Assembly: GCF_932526225.1 (NCBI RefSeq)
Contig: NC_064045.1
Location: 12,084,442 to 12,148,441 of the forward strand
Source: Nematostella vectensis
Lineage: Eukaryota; Cnidaria; Anthozoa; Actiniaria; Edwardsiidae
DNA length: 64,000 nt
Direction of reading: 5' to 3'
The first letter of the stretch is position 1; each line of letters begins with the position of its first letter. Of the stretch, positions 26,088-37,000 are shown piece by piece. A program made the translations under genes and the position numbers. The notes beneath the pieces were generated by a model. That model ran no database searches and was not told where the DNA came from. It worked only from the letters and a program-made list of their open reading frames with translations.

Positions 26088-26262
26088 GAAATGATGGTTG
26101 AAGGCTTTCATAGAAAGTGCTCAATACTCGAAAGTAGAGCGGTGTATAGTGTTGGTTTGAGAAAAATACAAACTACATAGGTTTCCCTACAGGTCTGTTT
26201 CGTGGTTGCCCACTCATCAGGGGATTTCAGATCTCCTTTCAGAAATATATATATATATATAT
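26023..26262 (-). mobile_element. Penelope-like element remnant between TA microsatellites
   Basis: A (TA)n run of about 60 bp (26023-26083) and a shorter one (about 26246-26262) bracket a 160-bp body that contains a hammerhead ribozyme core on minus. Hammerheads with very short stem III are typical of terminal repeats of Penelope-like retroelements (established knowledge). No reverse transcriptase is present. Assignment rests on the ribozyme and the surrounding text. Confidence 0.6.
26184..26224 (-). ncRNA. Minimal type I hammerhead ribozyme motif
   Basis: On minus, CUGAUGA (26220-26214), stem II GUGG-GCAA-CCAC (26213-26202), GAAA (26201-26198), a 3-bp stem III CAG/CUG around a 2-nt loop, then the GUA cleavage triplet (26190-26188). 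Stem I pairs UCCC (26224-26221) with GGGA (26187-26184). All conserved core positions are present. The very short stem III suggests cleavage as a dimer, as in retroelement hammerheads. Confidence 0.85.
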
Positions 26263-27211
26263 CAAACAACCGTTTGGTAATCGAGCATTTTGAACAAAAA
26301 AGAAATTCCAACTTTAGCTCCGTCCTCTGGCTTCTATTGGCTCAGCGAGCTTGTCGGTTTATGACGTCACTTTTGATTTGCAGAGGGCTGTCACAGGACG
26401 CCCGGGAACGAGGCTGATCCAGTTTTACAATCTGCCGAAAGAAATGGTTTATTTCTATTAGTCTTTTTACTTTTGATCTGCGTCTGGCATGTATTTGTTC
26501 ACACCTAAAGGAATAATACATTTTTGAAATCTTAAAGAATTTCTTGAAACTGACCAGTCGCATTGTGGCTTAACAACGTGGACAGTTTTCAGTATTGCTT
26601 GCCCAATAGGTGCGCGAGGGCTTATCACTTAGAGGTGTTGGCATCACATTGATAATGTCCTTCAGCATAATAGAGAAACAGCCTGTGAACGGGAGAAGGT
26701 AACTCTCAAGAGTAAATCACTGAGAAGGTGCTCTCTGGACACAACGTTCGGTTCAAAACCGTTGGGGGCTGGATAACGCTTAAAGACATTTATCTCCTCG
26801 ATCCCACATCGTCCCACGGTGCAAAAGGAATGTTGTTTGGTGGTCTGTAGGGAAGTGATGGTTTGCTTTGCGTTGCGCTATACAATTTAGCGTACAGTGG
26901 ATTCTAGTGCGATGAGCCATACAATAGCACGGCACTAGCACGGGCTGCACACAGTTTATGTACGCAACACATGGAGGTGAAGTCACCGTCCATCACAAAT
27001 GCTTTGTTCGATTGCAGACCCGCCACCACAACTCTGATACGTCATCATCGCACCAGAAATAACTTGTGTGTCACGCGTTGTCTTGGTAACAAACTCTAAA
27101 CACAACAAAAGCCAATCAGAAACCAATCAGAAATCTTCGCCAACATTTACCGAAATATAAAAAAACTCCCATTAAGAAGCGAAAAGCAACAACAGCCATG
27201 AAAAAGAAGAA
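26263..27211. other. Intergenic, nothing recognised
   Basis: No supported gene. Two nearby CCAAT-type boxes occur around 27113-27128, without a gene start I could attach to them. Confidence 0.5.
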
Positions 27212-27973
27212 CAAGGGAGCACAGCATAATTTACCGCGCGATTGAGATTTTTAAGAAAATAAACCACTTTGATGTGCAACGCGTCATGTTTTTTTGTTCA
27301 GTAAGAGAGTAAGGAGTGGATTAAGTTTCAGTTTAGTTTAATCTTTGTTTATCGAGGGTAGCATATTTAACCGAATATACAGTTTTCTAACATATGGCCC
27401 TCGGTTAGTAAGCACTGTCACTGGGGGTGGTCACTGCCCGAGGGTTTATTGCGTCCCCAGTGGTTCTTTTACGTCCCTTCGGTTCAGGTTAATGTAGTGC
27501 AGCTTGAAGAGACGGGACCCCCAGTTTAGTGTCCTTATCCGAGAAGACTGGAAACACGGGAAAATAAATTCAACTCACTTGTGACAAATTCGAATCAAGG
27601 CAGGAACCCGGAAAAATCCCCAGTTTGAGCCAGGGTTCGAGCCTGGGCCACAGCGGTGAGAGGCCGACGCTCTAACACACTAGGCCACCCGTGCTTCCAC
27701 AGTGGATTGTGACTGTCAACAGGGTCTTTGTTCGTTTCATTGGCCCGAAGATGTTGAATACGCGTAGTGTCGGCACGACGAGAGATGCATGAAGTTAATC
27801 GCGAGCCTCGGAGAGGCCTTGTTGAGACACAATCCACTTCATAATCCGAGCCGCGCGCCCGCGAGCGCAAGCCCTTACTAAACAATTACACATGACGCGT
27901 TGCACATCAAAGTGGTTAATTTTCGTTAAAATCTCGAACGCGGTAAAAGAAACACATTCTGCCGTGCTCCCTT
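27212..27973. mobile_element. Inverted-repeat element with about 85-bp arms
   Basis: The left arm (27212-27297, including ACCACTTTGATGTGCAACGC) is the reverse complement of the right arm (27888-27973) with scattered changes. The interior holds a dispersed repeat (about 27340-27410) that recurs inverted at about 45662-45735, and a SINE. Class unknown; probably a nonautonomous DNA transposon with later insertions. Confidence 0.65.
27560..27698 (-). mobile_element. tRNA-Glu-derived SINE
   Basis: On minus, the 27698-27626 head resembles tRNA-Glu(CUC): an A box GGCCTAGTGTGTTAGAGCG, an anticodon arm with CTCTCACCG lacking one stem base, and a T arm CCAGG-CTCGAAC-CCTGG (27646-27630). The acceptor stem does not close, and unrelated sequence follows, so it is not a working tRNA gene. 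End coordinates are approximate. Confidence 0.7.
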
Positions 27974-28067
27974 GAGAATAACGAAAGGTGTGAAGATGAT
28001 CGGGCGTCCGACTGGTAACTAGTATTTATAAATCTGGGACTGAGGTCATCAGCGGTGTTGCCCAAAA

Positions 28068-28079
28068 GGCGCGGGAAAA
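28068..28079 (+). promoter_or_regulatory. E2F-like site of CENP-M
   Basis: GGCGCGGGAAAA lies 12 bases before the CENP-M ATG and fits the E2F consensus on either strand. Cell-cycle control of a kinetochore gene by E2F is expected (inference). Confidence 0.6.
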
Positions 28080-28090
28080 CCAAATACAAA

Positions 28091-31000
28091 ATGGCGGACG
28101 AAGTTGTTCTATCACGATTCGGGAAACTTCCAACGAAAGACCACGGAACAGCGTTGGTAAGGGAGAGAGTTTTCTTGTTCGTTCATAAAGTGTTGACCAC
28201 CACCGGTATAAACAAATAGTTATAAAATCTCTACTTGAATACCTTAACAAAACTTGCCAGTTTTTGTTGTGTGTTTGAAGTGCTATGTCCTATTATCGTT
28301 TAGTTTGTAGGAATCAAAGGTATCGGCAAGCACCGACTAGCACAAACTATCAACGAATGCAACACAGAATTCCCTTTACAAATGTAAGCAAAATGTGGCC
28401 TAAACCCCCGTGCAATCATAACCGACAACAGCTGAAAACGAATAGAATTTAAGGAGACTTGCTTTATAGAACATGCCAACATGTGAACAAACAGCGACAA
28501 CATCACCGAGCCAGCAATGCTGTCAGGTTTATCGTGCATGATGGGCTAATTGGCGTTTGAATACAAATGCTCTATTTTAGATCTTTCTGTTTACCAGACG
28601 AAGAATCAATTGCCCCCTAGCAAAAGAGCAGGAATTCTGCAATGAAAATGTGAAAAAATAGCGTTTGCATTCGGAGCAAATAAAAGAAATATCTTAGGCT
28701 CAGACTCATTGTGCTCTCCTAAAAAATCACCACATTAATGTCATTATCAATGCTGTTACAAGAAATATTTTCTTTTCTCTGGGGGGAAGGGGACAAGCCA
28801 TTCATCCCCTAGCAAATACACCACCATCAAATAAATGCTACTTATGATGATGGACGATTGGGTAATGCTGTGCTGTTTAAACAACTAGAAATGGTACACA
28901 GAATCTATTTTTGTTTAAAATCCATTATTGATTATTTTTATAAGAAATTATGGCAGTATATGAAGATGTGTTTGAATTTGCAGAAGAACAGCAACAGCCC
29001 TACCTCTTCCAAATGACCACCAAAATCTTCGACCAAGAATAGATTATGTGACATTTTTTATAGACTTGGAAAACAAACTGAGGTGAATATTATTCTAAGA
29101 GGCTAAATACTCTTAAAATTGAAAACTTGGTACTTGAGACGTCTCATCCTCGCTGGCCACTAAATAGAGAGATGTTTGAGGCTCTGGAACCAGGGTAATC
29201 GATTGTGTGTTATTTTGCATTTGTTCAAAGCAAGTGTTGCTCAGAACTTTTAGACATTTATCATTAAATAATTTGATTTTTTGTCTTGTTTATTGTTCCC
29301 AGTTTTGGTTTGATTGTAATTTTTATTTTATTAAGTGACTTGTTTTCATTATTTTTTTATTCAATTCTTCAGCAGTTCCTGTGAGACCATGCCATTAATA
29401 ATTTCTCATTAATTATATATTTAGAATATCATAGTATCACTTTTATGTTTACTAATATCATTTCAGCTTTGATGTCGTAAAGTTGTCAGTCAAGAGTCTT
29501 GCTGTTGATTATTTCCTGGGTCGATGTTGTTTTATCCTTACGAATGGTAAGTTTTACATCTATGCTAGCTAAATTTCTCATTTACCTCCTGCAGAATATT
29601 ATGTTTTGTATACTGGTGCCCGCCACCCTCCCACAATGTGTTTTTGTGACGAAAGGCCTTATGGGGCCTCTCGTCACTATGCCATCGGTTTGAGTGAGTG
29701 AAAGAGAGAGTTGTAAACAATAGAATTTCACTTGAAGCAGGCGTTCCTAGCGGTCATTCATCGAACACGTGATCGTCGTCGTAGATGTCGCTGGCGAAGA
29801 GGGATCGGATTGATTTCGGATTACGACGTTGTTTTGAATTATAGTCCACGAGCAAAAAATGATTGGAGTCAAACATGTGCTTTCTCTTCGCACTTCTCGT
29901 TTGATTTCACGAGCTCTTGTGAAGGTGAGTTGATTTAATACTTCTTTTACAATGTATTCTATCCCTTTTGTGTTTAGTACTAGGCACAACCTTTTATGCA
30001 TTTGTCATGTTGGTATTTCTAAAGAATATTTCAGATTTTGGGGTGCTTTATGTGGTTTGTTTGCCAACAAAAGCTCGATTGCATCGCTTGCCTTATTACA
30101 CAAGACCAGTCCTTATGGCCGTATGGTGTCCTTCAATTCCCTTCGGGGAACCAATAAACCCAGAAATGGGGCTCAAAATCTCCTTCGGGAGAGCATAGAA
30201 TTCCTTCGGGAAGCAAACAAACCCAGAAATGGGGCTCAAAATGTGCTTCGGCACACTGAATATTCCCTTCGGGGAACTAGTAATCACAGCAATGTGATCT
30301 TAACTGTGCTTCGGCACACTGAAAATTTCCTTCGGGAAACTAATAATCACAGCAATGTGACTGAAAGGCACTATAATGGCAAATATTGTGGAAACCAATT
30401 TGTGAACAAAAGTATTTTCGGGATACCTGTGTACATGTTGCTGTATTTGTCGGATAAAACAGGGCAAACAAATCACATTTTTAGCACTGTATATAATGAT
30501 CGAAGTAATCTTGTTGACGAATTCACCTCAAAAACTAGTAATAACAGTATAACAAATGCATTTGAGAAAACTATGCCTAGTATTGAAAACAAACATGATA
30601 ATAATAAACATGCATCTTGTCCATCTATCAAGATCTCCAAGTGTAAAGAAAATCATAGACATTCTCGAATATGTTCAAAGCAACTAAATCACAAATGTAG
30701 AGATAGAGAACCATCTAGAATATCCCTAAAAAAAGTTATGAGATTGCTCAGATATAGAAAGTTAAGAAAAAGACACAAAAAGATGATTATTAAAGGCACA
30801 CCTGTTTCATCTGTTTTTTACAGAATTGCTACAAACTATAATTATTGGAAATTGAAATACATTAACAGACTTAATAGTTTCTATAGCTCCTTTTTTAGGG
30901 CAACTTGTAAAACATCAGTGAGGTATAATGGATGTAAACAAACTCTTTTATTGTCTGGGGACATTGAATTGAATCCTGGTCCTGTAACTGATAATAATAA

Positions 31001-34000
31001 TATTGAAGATATATGTTTATATAGTAATGGTGACTTTACGTTAAGATACCTCCACGGCACCTCCACGGGTTGCCCCACGTTAGAATTTGTCTGTCTGTTT
31101 TTGTCCAACGTTCAATTTCAAGCCTATCTTGCGGCCGGCATGTGGCCTATTACATCAGCTAAATGGCAGTCCTTATTCCTGGTGTGTTGGTGGCCCTGTT
31201 TTATCATCATCTGGCCTTGTTTCAGTCAAGATCATGGGTTCCCGAATCCGAGTGCTCATGTCCGCCATCTTGGAAATCCGATACGTTCTCTGAGCTCGAG
31301 AAGGGTTTATGACAGCGCTACGCTGAAGTCAATTAGGAAAACACAACCCAAGCAACGTATTGATAAAGAACTGTGGCTTCGTTTGAAGGATCTAGGCATT
31401 AGAAAACCTTTTAGATCCTCTCGTAAGTCCCGAGTCAACCGTTCGGATGGTCTCCCTGTGCCTGAGACCACAGGTACCCCATCAGTCGATGATGTCGCTG
31501 CTGGAACTCTTAAAGCTTCAATTCCTAGTTTGGTTTACAGTAATATCAGATCAATTCAACACAAGATCGATGAGCTTCGAACTGTTGTTAATCTCAATAG
31601 ACCCCAAATCGTCTGCATCACTGAGTCTTGGCTGCACTCTGACATCCCGGATGCTGCAGTTAACCTCCCCGGGTTTTCGTGCTTCAGGCGCGATAGAACA
31701 CACACGTCTGGTGGTGGTGTATGCGTTTACGTCGACTCTAACATCTCGTGCACAAGACTGTCTGACTACGAATCACAGGACATCGAATCGATATGGATTG
31801 ATGCTAGACCACGCAGGCTCCCTCGCAAAATCTCCAGGATATTACTTGGATCTGTATACCACTCCACTAGTTGTGGCGAGGTTGAGAACTGTAGGCTCCT
31901 AGAACATCTGCAGTCTAATACTGAGAGCTTCCTACGTAATCATCCAGAGGGACTTGTTCTTATCTGCGGTGATTTCAATCCCACAAGTACTCGGTTCAGT
32001 GTAGTCGCTACAAAGCGTGCTACGGGTCTCTCTCAGATCGTCAAAGTACTGACCCGTGATACCGGCATCCTCGACTGGTGCCTTACCAACATGCCCAACT
32101 CCTTCGCTCCTGTGTGCCAGCTGCCAAAGATTGGAAGATCCGACCACTACACGTTGCTTATAGCGCCTATTCTGAGGTCTCTCAAACCTAGGGCTAAGAC
32201 AACTATTTGGAAACGTGACCTCCGGCCCAGTAAGATCCGGGACTTTGGCTGTTGGATAACGCAGCAGCGCTGGACCGAAGTATTTGACAAACAGCTGGTC
32301 TCTGAAAAATTCCAGGCATTTTCGGATGTTTTGTATATGGCTGTCGATAAGTATCTCCCTCTCAGGAAGATATCGATTTGCAGTAGTGATAAACCGTGGG
32401 TATCCAATAAGCTCAAGTACCTTGTTTCCAAACGCCAAAAGGCATTACATCAATTTGGAAATGACTCACCGCAATTCAAAATGTACAGAAACTCTGTTCA
32501 GGAAGAGTGCAAAAAAAGCAAAGCCTCTTACTATAAGACCAAAGTCGCCAAACTCAAGAATACCAATGTGAAAAGGTGGTGGAAAGAAGTCAAGGGTCTA
32601 TCTGGGGACAGCGGGTCTTCACGTGACTGGTCTCAACAGATGTTGTGTGACGACATTCCAACAACCTCTGACCTAGCTACTAGATTTAACAATTTTCTCG
32701 GTAGTTTAACTGCGCACTTTGAACCACTCCCGCCTCAAGCACCTGGGTCATTCTACCAGGTCCCTGATGATCTGTTGATCGATAATAGGCGTGCGTACCA
32801 GGCCCTCCGCCAGGTGAAAACCAACAAGTCATCTGGTCCTGATCCAATTCCAGCTAGGATCTGGAACACCTTTGCAATCGAACTCGCTCCTGTGGTTTGC
32901 GATCTATACAATGCGTCGCTCATTCAAGGATACGTCCCTGCTCCACTAAAGCAGTCTGAGATCTCGCCCATCCCCAAGTGCCCCCGCCCTAAAGTAGTCG
33001 AAGATGACCTACGGCCGATCGCCTTGACATCACAACTCGCCAAGGTACTGGAAGGGTTTACGCTTCAGCCACTATTCCATCAAGTGCTACATCAACTGGA
33101 CTGGTTACAGTTTGCAGTTGCTGGGAAGTCTACTACTGAAGCGCTGGTCTATGTGATGCACATAATTTTCGAGGCTCTCGACAAAGGGGACTGCTGGGTC
33201 AGACTGTTTTTTTCTGACTTCAGTAAAGGCTTTGATTTAGTGGACCATAACGTTCTAATAGCAGAAATGAGTCACCTAGGTGTCCATGAATGTATCATTC
33301 GATGGGTGTCGTCATTTGTATCCAACAGGAGTCAGTATGTTAAGATAAGGGATTCACGCTCCCATGTAATATCACCTAAGGGAGGAATCCCACAGGGCAC
33401 CAGGCTAGCTCCGTTACTATTTGCAATATTGGTGAATAGGTTAGCGCGCGACTGGCAGTATCACATCAAGTATGTAGATGACGCTACAGTTTTTGAAATT
33501 GTTCCAAGAAATTCTCCTAGCTACCTTCCGTTTGTTGCGAATGACATAAATAGCTATGCCCTTGCACGCAATATGCGCCTTAATGCCAAGAAATGCAAAG
33601 AAATGGCCATGTGCTTCCTTACTTATAATTCTACTGAGCTTGCTCCTATGCTCATAAATGGTTGTGTTATTGAGCGCGTGGATTGCTATAAGTTGCTTGG
33701 TGTCCACATCACAAGTGACTTCTCGTGGAATACTCACTGTGATGCTATCGTGAAGAAGGCCACCAAGCGTTTGTATGCAATCCGTGCGCTCAAGAAAAGC
33801 GGTCTATCATCAAACGACCTTATTCAAGTATACTGTAGCACAATGAGACCTGTGCTTGAATATGCCTCGCCTGTCTGGTCGGCATTGCCAGAGTACTTGG
33901 TAGAGTTAGTGGAATCGGTCCAAAAAAAAGTGCTGCGCATAGTGTTTCCAAACCTCTCTTACCATGAGGCTTTATCACACGCTAAATTGAAAACACTATG

Positions 34001-37000
34001 CCAGCGTAGAGAAATGGCATGCATCGCTCTCGTGGCAAAGGCCAAACGCGGAGGCCCCCTTAAACGCTAAATTCCTATTCCTGTAGCAACGCACCATGGG
34101 TATGGTTTACGGTCCGGTACGGCGTCTGTTGTCCCCATCTGCGGCCGTACGAATAGGCTCAACAATTTCTGTACTTATCGTTATCAACAAGTTATGTAAA
34201 TGTAAGGATGTATTATATATATACTGGCTGCCCTGTAATTCAGCTTTCGCTGCAATAGGGTTAATAAACACATTATTATTATTATTATTATTATTACCGA
34301 ATGCTTGACATGGTTTAACACCACTAGATGTTGGTGGAGGAGGTGATTGCTTTTTCAAATCAGTATCACATCAGCTATATGGTAATTCAAATAAACATGC
34401 AGAAATTAGAGCTTTAGGGGTGAGATATTTAAAGGACAATCCTGAACGATTTATTGAAAGTATCATAGATTCATCTTGGTCACAGTATTTAACTAATATG
34501 TCTCTAGAAGGAACATGGGCCAATCATATTATAATACAGGCTGTTGCTGATGCAATGAGTTTAAAGATTCATATTATAGAATCAGATTCAAATATTAGGG
34601 AAGTCACATTAGTTGAGCCAGCAAATACAATAATAAATAATATTAGAACAATATACATAGGACATATTGGTCAAGTGCACTACGTATCAACATGTTCTGT
34701 TTCACATCAACAAAGTTCGAACAATATTGACAGGGAAAATACAATTTCGAGTCGTCCAGAAAAAAGAAAGCAAGCAAGTACAAGCAAAAGTTCTAATTCA
34801 AATGAAACAAAAAAGCAAGACAGGGCTACCTACATTAGGCAATACATGAAGGAATACAGGCAATCCAAACAAAATAATACTTCACCAGAAAAAAAATCAA
34901 AGAGAAATGAATACCAAAGAAATTATAGAGAAATGAATGCATCACCAGAAAAGAAATTAAAGTGTAATGAATACCTAAGAAAATATAGAGTGTAATGTTT
35001 GGGATTCCTGTTTGTATGACCGCAAGGTTTTCTGGGTAGCAGCAATAAACAACGAGAGTCCGCCATTACTGTTTATTCGTTTTGACCCTAAGGTTTTTCT
35101 CAAATACATTACATTTTTTGGCGACGAGGATTTCGGAAATGGCAACCTACGGCAAAATAGATGAATTCGACAGAGATTCTGATTCATGGGAACAGTATAT
35201 CGAGCGTCTAAACTTCTATTTTGAAGCAAATGGAGTAACTACGTCTGACGATGACTTGAAAATACGCCGTGCAATCCTCCTCAGTTCGGTAGGGAAAAAA
35301 ACCTACAAATTAATGTCTGATCTGCTGGCCCCAGCGAAACCTGGAGAGAAATCTTATGCTGACTTGTGCACCTTGGTAAAGAGCCATTTCAACCCAAAAC
35401 CGAGTGAAAGCGTGCAACGGCACAAGTTCAATAACCGTTTCAGATTGAGCGGGGAGAACGTGTCTGACTTTGTAGCGGCTCTACGAAACATGGCAGAATA
35501 CTGCAATTTTGGTGGCAGTCTGGAAAATATGCTGCGTGATCGTCTGGTGTCTGGAATTAACAATGAAAGAATCCAAAGGCGTTTGCTATCAGAAGAGAAC
35601 TTAACTTTCAAAAAAGCTTACGACATTGCTTCGTCTATGGAAACGACCGCACAGCACATGGCCGAACTTCAATCTGCTCCTTCTACGTTAAGTTCAACGT
35701 CTGCATCTGTAAAAAAGGTCAGTTCTTCGCCCTTACCGCGTTCTAAAAGCGAAAATAAAGAGTGTTATCGTTGTGGAAAAAATCACCACCCGTCAAAATG
35801 TCGTTTCAAGGAGGCCACGTGCCATTATTGTAAAAAGAAAGGACATATTGTTGCCAAATGTCTCAAAAAAGCAAAAAAGTCGTCCGAGACAACCAAGCCA
35901 AATTCAAACCACCATCCAAAACAAGGGAAACCAGCAATTCATGTCCTGGATACTGATAAAGAAATAGAAGATGAAGATATATATCCATTGTTTGCTGTCA
36001 GTCAAGGCAACCGCCAAAATCCGTATTTAGTAGATGTAGAATTAAATGGTCTTAAAGTTCAAATGGAACTGGACACTGGTGCATCACTTTCAGTAATCGG
36101 AGAGGACATTTTTGATCAATTGAAGAACATTGAGGGTTCATCTCTCAATCTGCAAGATACCAAGCTAACCTTGAAAACATACACCGGGAGACAATTCCAG
36201 TTTTAGGAAAGCTTGTAGTGGAAGTCAAGTACAAGGACTTCTTTGAACACTTGCCAGTTATAGTTGTACAAGGCAAGGTGCCCAGTCTCTTTGGACGAGA
36301 TTGGTTACAACATGTTAAGTTGTCATGGCCAGAGATTTTCCTAGTTCAAGTTGTATCCCCTGATGTGTCTGACCTGCTAAAGAAACATGAAAATTTATTC
36401 AAGGAAGGACTAGGGACAATTCAAGGAGTGAAAGCAAAGATATACATTGATCCTCAAGCCAAACCCAAGTACTTCAAACCTCGCACGTTAGAATATGCAC
36501 GACGTCAGAAGGTAGAGAGAGAATTGGACCGTTTGTTAGAAGAAGGAACAATTCGTCCAGTTCAATTTTCGGAATGGGCAACACCCATTGTGCCCATTGT
36601 CAAATCTGATGAGTCTATACGCATTTGTGGAGACTTCAAAGTTACTTTGAACCAAGTTAGCAAACTTGACAATTACCCAATTCCTAAAACAGAGGATCTG
36701 CTAGCTCAACTTGGAGGTGGAGTGCAGTTTACAAAACTAGATCTGAGTCAAGCTTATCAACAACTTGAGTTAGATGAAGAATCAAAGAAGTACACCACTA
36801 TCACCACTCATAAAGGCCTATTTGAGTACAATAGACTGTGCTACGGCATTGCCTCAGCCCCTGGGATTTTCCAACGCACAATGGAAAATTTACTGCAGGG
36901 TATTCCGAATGTTGTAGTACGAATAGATGATATTCTCATTGCCGGGAAGACATCAGCAGATCATCTCAAAAGTCTAACAGAAGTCCTGTCACGTCTGGAC

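Noticed and set aside
25977-26180. ORF with alternating Tyr-Ile
   Set aside because: Translation of the (TA)n microsatellite.
27626-27698. Functional tRNA-Glu gene
   Set aside because: Acceptor stem does not pair, anticodon stem lacks a base, and SINE-like body follows.
34420-34995. Independent host gene starting at 34420
   Set aside because: It is the internal part of the Helentron OTU segment cut by two insertions; the stop comes from the LTR.
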